A DNA stretch of 44,094 nucleotides, taken from Chrysochromulina tobinii. Its lineage: Eukaryota; Haptophyta; Prymnesiales; Chrysochromulinaceae. Below, piece by piece: positions 9,330 to 18,117 of this stretch (position 1 is the stretch's first letter; each line of letters opens with the position of its first letter). The stretch covers positions 1 through 44,094 of the forward strand of contig JWZX01002453.1 in the NCBI GenBank assembly GCA_001275005.1, read 5' to 3'. Under the pieces are notes generated by a model, which had not been told where the DNA came from, did no database searches, and saw only the letters and a list, made by a program, of their open reading frames with translations. Both the position numbers and the translations under genes were made by a program.

Positions 9330-11099
9330 TCAATCGCGTGCGTCGGAACAATTTGACCGCAGCTCACGCCCCGCGGGCTTGTCGAGGGCATGTGGGGCTC
9401 CTTTCTCATCGTGTGCGAGTAGCGCACGTGCAAAGGCAAGCTGCGGCCCGACGACGAGCGCCGTGACGGGCGCGGGCGGCGCAGTGCCGCGTGTGGCGCA
9501 CCCGATACGTGAGAGGTACGCCTTCGCCTCCGATGGGAAGTCGAACAGGATCACCCGATCGATAGGCTTGCCATATCCATATTTGGGATCGACCGGCTGG
9601 CTGCCAGCACTGAGTCCCAAATATGGCAAGCGGCTCAAGTCGAGCCCCCGCACGACGCGTCCGGTAGCCACGAGGAGGCGCGGCGCCTCCGACCCGAGCG
9701 CAATCGGGGCGAGCGGGTCGGGCATTGCACGGAAGGAGGCGAGGGACTCGGATCGCCGGGCAGACGGGAGCGAGCTGTGGAAGAGATGTACCGAGAGCGC
9801 AGGTACGGCGGCGGTGATGAAGGATGCGGGGGTGGCGGTGGGAGATCTCTGGAGATCGCGCCGCTGGAGCTCGCGCCGCTGGAGGTGACGGTGCAGAGCC
9901 TCGCAAGTCGCGCCATTGTCGCACAGCACGAGAGCGTGCTGGGCACCGACCAGGGCCATCGTGAGCTCCTCGAGCTTCGCCTCGAAGGCGCTGTGTTGAG
10001 CGTTGAGCGGCTGTGTGCAGTCGACAAGGGTGATCGGCACGCCCGCGCGCGTGCGGTGCAACCCAGGCCTGACGCGTCGTACGAGCCCTGGCACATCGAG
10101 CTGCATCTGGTCCTCGACGCCCTCGGGCAGCACCGTGGTGACGAGGGCGGTGGCGCAGCCCGCGGGCAGGACGCGAAGCAGCCATCGGAATGATGCGAGG
10201 GGCAGTTGCTCCGAACCGACGTCCTGCGGCGGTGGCGCGTGCCCAAGCCGCGGCATGCCGCCGCCGCCGCCGCCGCCGCTGTCGCCGGCCGTCTCCTCCT
10301 CTTCAGCCTTGCGAGTCCCCACATCCCCAGCAGTCCCCACAGCCCCGGGAATGTAGGGTCGCGTCGCCACAGATGGAGCCCTCGTAGAGTCACGGCCCTG
10401 GTAGAGAGAAGATGCCTCGTCCACCACCAGCATGCGCACTCCCTCGAGTGACACACTTGGCGGCCGGTCGCGAGGGCTCAGGTGGGCCATGAGCCGCCCC
10501 ATCGTCGCCACGAGAACCTCAAGTCCTCCGCCCAAGCGCTCCCGCTGCGTGGCCCATGAGTGCTCGCCCGTGGCGAGCGAGACGCGGAGCGAATGGTGCC
10601 CGACCTCGCGCGCAAGCTCTACCACCTGCTGTGCGAGGTCACTGGTCGGCACGATCACGAGGGCGCGCACCTGCCCAGGTGGCGTGCGGCCCTCGCTCTC
10701 CTCGATCTCCCACAGACGCTCCACCAGCGGAGCCACGTACGCGAGCGTCTTGCCGCAGCCGGACGCATCCGCGAGCAGCACGTCCTGATGACGCCGCATC
10801 GGCTCGAAGCTCAGCGCCTGGGCGCAGCTCGGCCGTGCGAAGCCGAGCGCCTCCAGGTTCGCCGTGAGCCGTGGCGACGCGCCGAGCGCCTCCCAACTCT
10901 TGGTGCCCGTGGCAAGGAAGGTGTCGTGCACGTGGCCCTTGGAGGTGCACGTCCACCGATGGCGCGTGCGCTGCGAGCGCGACTCGGCCTTTGGAGGAGC
11001 GTCGTGCCTCTTTTCGAGCCATGCGTCAATCGCAGCCCACGCTTCGTCGTCGTTGGTCTCAGCTTGTACTGTCGACTCGGGCACATCGCCCATGCGCAT
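9330..11099 (-). CDS. Degenerate DEAD-box RNA helicase-like protein
   Basis: The ATG at 11099 (MRMGDVPES) is chosen because the frame further upstream runs through a foldback repeat and looks non-coding. Product 589 residues. Motif I ASGCGKT (about 112-118), Ia PTSDLAQQ (151-158), Ib TMGRL (199-203), II DEAS (227-230) in place of DEAD, III TTV in place of SAT, V LVATGRVVRGLD (476-487), VI SRIGCATR (530-537) in place of HRIGRTGR. ATP binding looks possible. The changed last Asp of motif II, the changed motif III and the loss of one motif VI arginine suggest weak or absent unwinding. No clear Q motif is seen. A Gly-rich insert of about 65 residues separates motifs II and III, and a 22-residue insert encoded by a DNA hairpin separates V and VI. 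Likely role is RNA remodelling or RNA binding in nucleus or organelle; the paralogue group is not resolved. Confidence 0.85.
   Translation of the reverse strand: MRMGDVPESTVQAETNDDEAWAAIDAWLEKRHDAPPKAESRSQRTRHRWTCTSKGHVHDTFLATGTKSWEALGASPRLTANLEALGFARPSCAQALSFEPMRRHQDVLLADASGCGKTLAYVAPLVERLWEIEESEGRTPPGQVRALVIVPTSDLAQQVVELAREVGHHSLRVSLATGEHSWATQRERLGGGLEVLVATMGRLMAHLSPRDRPPSVSLEGVRMLVVDEASSLYQGRDSTRAPSVATRPYIPGAVGTAGDVGTRKAEEEETAGDSGGGGGGGMPRLGHAPPPQDVGSEQLPLASFRWLLRVLPAGCATALVTTVLPEGVEDQMQLDVPGLVRRVRPGLHRTRAGVPITLVDCTQPLNAQHSAFEAKLEELTMALVGAQHALVLCDNGATCEALHRHLQRRELQRRDLQRSPTATPASFITAAVPALSVHLFHSSLPSARRSESLASFRAMPDPLAPIALGSEAPRLLVATGRVVRGLDLSRLPYLGLSAGSQPVDPKYGYGKPIDRVILFDFPSEAKAYLSRIGCATRGTAPPAPVTALVVGPQLAFARALLAHDEKGAPHALDKPAGRELRSNCSDARD
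9566..9631. repeat. In-frame 66-bp palindromic insert inside the helicase gene
   Basis: The 17-nt right arm (TCCCAAATATGGCAAGC, 9615-9631) is the exact reverse complement of the left arm (9566-9588) once one copy of a tandem CCATAT duplication in the left arm is removed. The 26-nt spacer contains a smaller CTGGC/GCCAG hairpin. The element is 66 bp, 22 codons. Removing 22 codons restores the usual DEAD-box spacing from RGLD of motif V to the VIxxD strand (here VILFD). Confidence 0.75.
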
Positions 11100-11157
11100 C
11101 GATGCACGTGGTGACGGCGTGCGTATCGCACCCAAGACGTGCGTAACGTAGCTATAT

Positions 11158-11282
11158 TTGTGTGCCGTGTGCCCGGCTGCGGCGCTGCTCCAGGTTCGCC
11201 GTGAGCCGTGGCCAATCGTAGCCAAGGCGTGCGTAACGTACGCGTATCGGGTCAGCGCCGCAGCTGGGCACACGGCACACAA
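11158..11282. repeat. Foldback element with 30-bp arms
   Basis: Bases 11158-11187 and 11253-11282 are inverted copies differing at one position (TTGTGTGCCGTGTGCCC against its complement GGGCACACGGCACACAA). The 65-nt loop begins with 24 bases (11188-11211) identical to 10851-10874, inside the downstream helicase coding sequence. It lies 60 to 180 bp upstream of the helicase ATG, so it is in the promoter or 5' UTR. A MITE-like foldback or a local inverted duplication would explain it. Confidence 0.75.
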
Positions 11283-11320
11283 GTGCCAGAGAAGATGCAT
11301 CCGTGGAAAGTGCGACTCCA

Positions 11321-11368
11321 TTTTCGTCAAAAACGCAACCAAAATCGCATGCCGCATTTTGACGAAAA
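11321..11368. repeat. Short perfect inverted repeat
   Basis: TTTTCGTCAAAA (11321-11332) and TTTTGACGAAAA (11357-11368) are perfect 12-bp inverted copies with a 24-nt spacer. They lie upstream of the helicase in an otherwise gene-free stretch (11100-11704). That stretch also has partial direct repeats of CTATTCCCGC-type sequence at 11653-11735 near the end of the next gene. Function is unknown. Confidence 0.55.
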
Positions 11369-11704
11369 CGAGATATCTCAGATACCCACAACCGTCACGC
11401 GACTCCATGCACACACGCACGGGACGCGCCTAAATGCTCTCGCACACACGCATCTAACATGCATCATCATCCCCCACGGTGACTCCTAGTTCGCTCTTAG
11501 GAATCCTATACGCTCTTGTGCCTACTCCCACGCAGATCGCTGCTAGGTGCTAGTGCTAGCCGCACGGAGGTCTCGCTTCAGGTATGTCCAACTACCTGTC
11601 CTCGGGTCCTGCAGCGTGCCCTTCTACCTGTCCTTAACGTCTCCCTCTGCCCGCTATTCCCGCCTGGTGGCACGCTTGGTGAGCCGCTGGGTTATTCCCC
11701 ACGG

Positions 11705-12559
11705 CTATTCCCGCTTGGTGGGCCGCTGGGTGGCCATAGCGCTGCCGACGCACGCGATGATGTACCTGCGATAGCCAAGCACGATGCCCGAGATCATGGC
11801 ATTGACCACCACGAGGTAGAGCAGCAGGTTCGTCAGCGGGCGATCTGAGAGCTGGATGTCATAGTACCACGGATACGGGATGGCGCCCCCGCACATGACG
11901 AAGTTGAGATAGAGCCACGCCTCGTAGGCCACGTGGTAGGCAGTCCCAGCCCAGACAAGGGCGGCGGGCCCGGGCAGGTACTTGGCCAGCAGGCTCGCGT
12001 CCTTGGACGCCACATCCACGAAGCCGCACACGAGCGACGGCAAGTGCACAAGTACCATCAGAGGCCAGTACTTCGGGTAGCCTCTGGCCTCGTAAAAGTT
12101 CCATTGCGCGCGCCACTCGGGGTGCGCGGCCTTCTGGATAGCCCAGAAGAAGAGGAACATGCAGCACATCATCACGCCGAGGCCGTTTATAAAGGCCGCC
12201 GACGAGTACACTGCGGTCGTGAGGTGCGGCAGCGGCCGCCCAAAGGCGAGGCCGACCTCAACGAGCAGCGAGAGGCCCTGGTAGACGCACTGCCCCATGA
12301 TGGTGATCGCTGTCAAGTAGACGCCCTTGCCCACATAGTCCTGCAGCCGTGCCTCATGTGCGGGCGTCCATAACCTCTCGCCCCTCGTCAAATCGTAGGG
12401 GTTGAAGCGCACGCGCCAGTCGGGCCCACCCCAATCTTTGGCGGCTTGCTCCTCGACAAGAGACAGCGGCGGGTGCCAAACGTGCTGAGCCAAATTGGCC
12501 AGCACCAGGAGAACAAAGGCCGCAAGCGCGAGCGCGAGACGCAAGGTCACCGGCAACAT
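11705..12559 (-). CDS. Multi-pass membrane protein, AIG1/FAR-17a-like
   Basis: ATG 12559 (MLPVTLRLALALAAFVLL) starts a 284-residue protein; the longer frame begins with GTG and is not preferred. About six hydrophobic segments: roughly 4-26, 79-104, 114-138, 163-182, 196-220 and 244-265. Residues YLT (81-83) followed by a Gln-rich helix, a lone His in VLVHLPSLV (H172) and a PYP motif (228-230) match, by eye, the layout of the AIG1/ADTRP/FAR-17a family. In that family a Thr and a His form the active site that hydrolyses FAHFA lipids. On that basis T83 and H172 are candidate catalytic residues. This is a recognition from pattern, not alignment; another six-helix family is possible. Likely location is the endoplasmic reticulum or a similar membrane. 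The upstream gap (12560-13297) holds two direct repeats. Confidence 0.7.
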   Translation of the reverse strand: MLPVTLRLALALAAFVLLVLANLAQHVWHPPLSLVEEQAAKDWGGPDWRVRFNPYDLTRGERLWTPAHEARLQDYVGKGVYLTAITIMGQCVYQGLSLLVEVGLAFGRPLPHLTTAVYSSAAFINGLGVMMCCMFLFFWAIQKAAHPEWRAQWNFYEARGYPKYWPLMVLVHLPSLVCGFVDVASKDASLLAKYLPGPAALVWAGTAYHVAYEAWLYLNFVMCGGAIPYPWYYDIQLSDRPLTNLLLYLVVVNAMISGIVLGYRRYIIACVGSAMATQRPTKRE

Positions 12560-12654
12560 CCTGGCGCGTTTGTGTGGCTCTCTCAGGGCGTGGCCGCACG
12601 ACCCCACGCGAACGATCCTCGACGTCCCGAGCTCCCGACCGAGAAGAACAGAAG

Positions 12655-12930
12655 ATATTCATACCGGTAAAAAGACACCGGGGGGAGCCGGGACACACAC
12701 GAGACACACGGAACACGCGGACGCACAAAGGCACACAGACGAATCTCACACAACCAACCAAACCCACCAACAACACACACCCCGCACGTCACTCGTCAGC
12801 GCGACGACCGAAGCCGCGGCCGACTCAACAGCCGCAAGCCCGAAGCCGACCGCTCCCCGCGGCCGACTCAGAAGAGGCATATTCATACCGGTAAAAAGAC
12901 ACCGGGGGGAGCCGGGACGCACACGGGACA
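12655..12930 (+). repeat. Direct repeat pair (about 50 bp, 224 bp apart)
   Basis: The segment ATATTCATACCGGTAAAAAG with its following 30 bases occurs at 12655-12706 and again at 12879-12930 with only a few changes; a short relative (CATACCGGTA) follows at 12964. They lie upstream of the minus-strand AIG1-like gene. The whole gap 12560-13297 has no convincing gene: a long plus-strand frame crosses it but has biased, repeat-driven composition. The repeats could be promoter elements or repeat-element debris. Confidence 0.7.
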
Positions 12931-13297
12931 CGGGACAAACACGGGACACACGGACAGCCGAACCATACCGGTACGAGTTAATCGTTTTGAATTTGAGCGT
13001 TTCCAAAACTCCCGGAAGGTGCCGGGTCAAACACGGGGAAAGTCACCAGGGAGGATATGTGGCGCTGCGTGAGCCGGCGCAAACACAAGTGACAAGAGTA
13101 TGGACCCTTCATGATTATCGACCATGCTCACGACAACTGCAGCATGTGGTTTATGACGGTGCAGTGCTGGTTCTGATGGTTGTGTCGTGTCGTCTGCGGT
13201 TCGTGAACTGTGACTGGGTGTCGTGGACCCGTGTGAGTAAGGCGTCCAGGGACTGCATGCAAGAGATTGGGCACATGCAAGCGCGCCGCTGGGCCGC

Positions 13298-13966
13298 TCA
13301 GAAGAAGCGTTTCTTCCGGGGGACACTCAGGTACATGTCGATGATGAGAGGCCGCTCGGAGTTGGCAGCTGCCTGCGCGAGCCGATCCCAGAGCTGTGTC
13401 GGCCCCATCGGGGTTCCGTTGACGCCCGTCACCTCGGCATCGACGGGCACGCCCGCAAGGGCTCCCGCACCTCCTGGTTCGACGCTCTTCACCAGCAGGC
13501 GCTCCTTCGCCCCCAACAACCCGCCTGAGCTTTTCCGGATCTCGAGGTTCAGCCCGAGCGAGCCCGGTGCTTCGAAGACATAGGAGTGCTGCCCAGTCGG
13601 CGCTGCGGCTGCGGTTCCAGCATCAGGGGACGCGGGGAAGGCTGAACCGTCCTCGTTAGGAGCGACTGGCTGACTCATCAGGCCATCACCCGTCGACGCT
13701 GATTCCGCAGGCTCTGGCACGCGTTCCTCCTCCGTGGCCCCGGGCGCCTCGTCGTCGTCCTCTGCCACTGTCTCCACAGTGGGCGCCGCCGGCGCTGTCC
13801 TCTCGGCATTGCCAAAATCGCCAAAGAGGCGCTGGGAAAGTTGGCCGAAAGCGGCGAACAGGTCCGTATGCTGCACCTGCTGCACCTGCTGCGCCTGTTG
13901 CGCCAGTTTCTGCGGCGAGGCGACGTCGAGGTGCACTTTAGCCTTGTGGTCTCCATGAGAGTCCAT
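13298..13966 (-). CDS. PDZ-domain protein
   Basis: ATG 13966 gives a 222-residue soluble protein. The first 40 residues are Gln-rich (LAQQAQQVQQVQ), followed by an acidic Glu/Pro/Ala-rich linker. The C-terminal half (about 127-210) reads as a PDZ domain: GSLGLNLEI as the carboxylate-binding GLGF-type strand, then LLVKSVEPGGAGALAGVPVD, a VNGTPM turn and a final LIIDMYL strand. PDZ domains bind C-terminal peptides and scaffold complexes, often at membranes or cilia. The protein ends in a basic-aromatic tail (RKKRFF). It is transcribed divergently from the TIG/CUB gene, with 234 bp between the start codons, so the two may share a promoter. No partner can be named from sequence. Confidence 0.75.
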   Translation of the reverse strand: MDSHGDHKAKVHLDVASPQKLAQQAQQVQQVQHTDLFAAFGQLSQRLFGDFGNAERTAPAAPTVETVAEDDDEAPGATEEERVPEPAESASTGDGLMSQPVAPNEDGSAFPASPDAGTAAAAPTGQHSYVFEAPGSLGLNLEIRKSSGGLLGAKERLLVKSVEPGGAGALAGVPVDAEVTGVNGTPMGPTQLWDRLAQAAANSERPLIIDMYLSVPRKKRFF

Positions 13967-14200
13967 GAGATTTGTCGGCTCGTCTTGAGACCGTCGTGAG
14001 CGATCCAGATAATCTATTGGGGTTCAAGTCCCACCCGGTCAGTGCGTGCGAGTCTATAAGGTTTTGGCAGACTTAGAACATGATTCACACTATGGCGAGA
14101 GTGTGAATGGTTTGAAAATAGAATCCGCGATGCCCGGGTTATGCACCTATTCTCGGTGCACCACGTCATTAGTCTTCACGCCCAAGGTCTCTTTTGAAAA
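13967..14200. promoter_or_regulatory. Divergent intergenic region (PDZ / TIG-CUB)
   Basis: This 234-bp gap separates the start codons of two divergent genes and so must carry both 5' regions. A GGTTCAAGTCCC sequence (14021-14032) resembles a tRNA T-arm, but no tRNA fold can be built around it. Nothing else is recognised. Confidence 0.4.
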
Positions 14201-17200
14201 ATGCGTTCAGTGCCGTGTGCTTCATTGCTGCTGCTCGCGCTCGCGCCGCGCTCGACGGACGCGCAAACGCGGCTGGCGGCGTTAGTTTACGATATCAAAC
14301 CCGTCGGCGGGCCCGTCTTTGGCGACACCATTATAACATTGCGCGGCGTTGGCCTCGACTTTGTCAGCTGCCAGTTCCAGCTTCCAGGCGACAACCCTCC
14401 GGCGCGCCAGACCGCCCCGTGCGTCTTCAACCCACAAGATGTGCCCCTGGGGAGCAGCTGCAAGTGCACCACGCCGCGCGCGCCGCAGTACACGACGACG
14501 ATGCAAGTGTTTGACCCTTTGACGAACCAGAATAGGCCAACGCAAGTCCCCACGTCGGACCTGCTGCACGGACCGGTGGTGGTGACCGCGGAGGGCAGTT
14601 GGGGCAGATCCTTTTCGCCCTTCGCTGTCACCTTCACCTACTACGAGCTCAATCGCGCGATCAACGTCACGGCCATCGAGCCGACTGCCGGCTCATTCTA
14701 CGTCGACACGCTGGTCACGGTGCGCGGCAACGGCTTCGTCGACTACAGCGGCGGCGGCGGCGTATACTGTTCGTTTCCGGGGCCCTATTGGGATCCATTC
14801 ATGCTTCCTACGAACCCAGAGTACCCGTACCAGGACTTTACGTCGCCGGCCACGATTGTGAGCACCACCGAGATCCGTTGCGTCGTGCCGCCAAAGGGCA
14901 ACAACAGCGACCCCAGTCAGTGTGCCATTGAGTGCGACCGAGTGCGGCCGAGTGCGGCCGATGATTCCTGACCACCTCTGACCACCTCTGACTGCCTCTC
15001 TCGCCGCAGTTTTCGTGGAGGTGTGCTTGAGCGGCCACCCAGACAGTTCCTCCGTGCGCGGGCGGCAGCAGCATGACCACTTCTGCACGGCATCGCTCAA
15101 CCGCTTCGATTACGTCGACTACGCCGATCGGTTCAACCTGACCCTCTGGAATGCGTCCGTGATCGCTGGCCCGCTCAGGGGCGGCACGGAGCTCGAGATC
15201 TACGGGAGATTCGGGTTCGTCGATTTCCTGACGCTCGCGCCCGAGTTCGCGGGGCTGCCCGATGGCGGTCAGCCCCGCTGCGTCTTTGGACATGGCCTGG
15301 GGCGCAAGGGTGGCGCGCCGCCCGACTTGGCGCTGACGAGCCCCGCCACGCTCTTCGGCGCAACGCCGCTCCAGTACCATCTGTTGACCGAGCTCGGCGA
15401 CAATACGAGCGTGCGAGCGTCGCTTGGGAGGCAACGCATGTGCCTTGGGCGCGTTCTCCCCACAGTGCCCGATTCAGGCGACAATCGCAACTACTGCGGC
15501 TGCCAGTTCGCGGTGTACCCCCCTTCCACGAGCAACCAGCCCCCACCCCCGCCCATAATACCCGCGTGCGGCTGCGGCTGCCGCCGGCTTCTGCGCCAAG
15601 ATGGGGCGCCCGGGACCGCACACCAGGAGCTTGACATGTGCGTCGACCGACGGCTGAACCGGTTCGACCCCAATACCCCATTACCGGACATTAAGTGCGG
15701 CCCACACCCGACCAAGTACCACCGGCGGATCGATGCGCAGCCCGCCACGATGGCGCGCTGCCGGGCACCGCAGGCGGTCCAGAGCGGCTTGTATGAACTC
15801 GAGTACGCTCCCGGCGGCGACGTGCGCGCGACCTCACGCAGCACGGATCAGGCGGTCACATACACGTACTATGACGCCACGTTTGGAGGCGTGACGCCGC
15901 GCGCCACGCCACTGCAAGGCGGTACCCGCTTCCTCGTGCGTGGCAACAACTTGGGCCAGTTTGGGGTGGGCGTGCAGACCGGCGCGCTCAACATCTACGG
16001 CCAGCCGTCGCAGGTGCGCGCGTACTTTGGGTACCCCCGCTGCTTCATTGGCGGGCATCATCGGGCAGTGGGCGCGACGCTTGAGGATTGCGATCCGCTG
16101 GTGAGTGGCTGGACGCAAGCCATCGGCGGCACCTCGGGATGCCAGGTGCTCCGGTGCCTTGCCGCGCTCCCCATGGCCGCGGTCACCCTCGCGCTCCCCC
16201 TTCTAGTCTCGCTCAACGGCCAGTTCGACTCGGCCATTTTTCTGGTGAACGTGACGTACTTTGATCAAGACGCCGTGTACATCTCAACTGTGGCGCCGCG
16301 CGCCGCCCCCGTGACGAGTGACGTGCCCCTGCGGGTGCACGGCGCGGGCTTCATGGACCTGGGCGATATGAAGTGCGTGCTCTCGACTACGTGGGGTGCT
16401 AACACGCCTCTCGCGGGCATGCCACGTACGATCTATGTAGACGCGAACATCTCGGCCGACGCGCGTACGCTCATCTGCTCGCCCGACGAGACCACGCGCC
16501 GCTCCGCCCTCACCGTCAACGTCGGTATCACGCTCAACGGCGAGCTTGCCACCCTCAAGGTCGCCGAGAACCTGCCCATCTACTTTGTCGACTTGGGCAG
16601 CATCCGACTGTCCACCATCAATCCGCCTGCTGGCCCGATTCGTGGGGGCACCACGATCGTGCTCATGGCCAGCTCGTTCACCGCGCTCCAAGCGTGTGCA
16701 GGCGCCGTGTGCCCTGAGCCTCCTCTCTGCCTCATCGAGCTACGCACGCCGGGTTCGCGTCCTAACGGCAGCGCGCTCGCATACGGCGCGGCGGCACCGG
16801 CGCGCAACGTGACCGTCGTGGGCGCGGTGCGTGCGCGCCAGGGGCGTTGGGCGCTCCACTGCGACATGCCGTCCTCAGGGCTCACGACACAGGATGCCAC
16901 AGAGCTGCCTCTCGCACCCATGGCCCTCCTCGCGCGCATCCACGTCGCCTTGCTAGGCTATGTGAGCACTCGCTCCACCGTCCTCATCGATAGGCTCAAC
17001 TTCACGTACTATGACGCTTCGGTGTCGCGGGTCCATCCGCGCGGCGGGCCACCAGGTGGCGGCACGGAGCTCACCGTGAACGGGCGCGCCCTGCAGGGCG
17101 TCTACCGTGGCACGCCCTTGTTTGCCGAAGGCGGTCGTCGACAGCTGCTGGCTGCCGCCGAGTGCATCTTCCTCGCCTCGCCACCGCCGCCCTACGGGAT

Positions 17201-18072
17201 GCCGGTACAGGCCAACCTTCCGCTTCGCTCAGCTGCAAGTGCGGCGCCCGGCGGCGCACTTCGGTGCGCCACGCCCGCGCTGCCCGCCCAGGAGATCGCC
17301 ATCTCGCCTACCGGAGTGGTGCGCTACTTTCTCGAGGTGAGCCTCAACGGGTACGCGGACGAGCGCACGTCCTCGACGGTGCGGCTGCCGCCCTCGTTTA
17401 CGTACGTCGACGCGGTCGTCTCGCGTGTGCATCCGTTCGGCGGGCCAGTGATGGGTGGCACGATGCTCACCTTACGAGGTCGCAATCTCGGAGATTACGG
17501 CGGCCTCTCCTGCCGCTTCGCCTTCGCAACGCTCCCGAGTGTCGGGACCACCGCCGCCGCGGACGTGATCAGCAGTGCGACCGTCATCGAGAGCGGAGAC
17601 GGCGCCGGCGGCCGCGCCGTACGCTGTGCGTCTCCCTCCCTCGGCGCGGCTCAGCTCGCCGTTCTCACGGGCTCGTCCCGGGGCGGCGGCGGCGGCCTGC
17701 CAGCGTCCATCGAGCTGCAGCTCACACTGAATGGCGAGCTGTCACATTCACAGTTGGTAAGCGCGCCAGCGTGCAACGCCGCCGCCGCCACGGGCGACGC
17801 GCTGTTTGCTGATGTGGCGCGCGCTACCAATGCCTCCGATGCCGCCAACGCGACCTTGCGCGCGCGATGCTGGGCGTATTTCGATCCGGGCGCGGTGAGG
17901 CTGACGGCGCTCCAGCCGCGCGGTGGGCCGCACGTCGGCGGTACGCGGCTGACCGTGCATGGGAGTGGCTTCCATGATTTTGGAGGGCTTGGTTGCGTCT
18001 TTGGCAACGTGGGTGTCGCAGACTGGGAGGGCGCCGATGACGGTGGCGGCGACGGTGGTGACGAGGGCAGCA

Positions 18073-18117
<45 letters not shown>

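Noticed and set aside
12495-13583. Plus-strand open frame of 362 codons
   Set aside because: It runs through the 50-bp repeats and antisense to the PDZ gene; composition is Thr/Arg/His-biased and no domain appears.
13989-14042. tRNA-like sequence (GGTTCAAGTCCC and a GACCG/CGGTC pairing)
   Set aside because: The T-stem pairs at only three positions, the distance between the possible acceptor strands is about 50 nt, and no D-arm or clean anticodon arm can be drawn.
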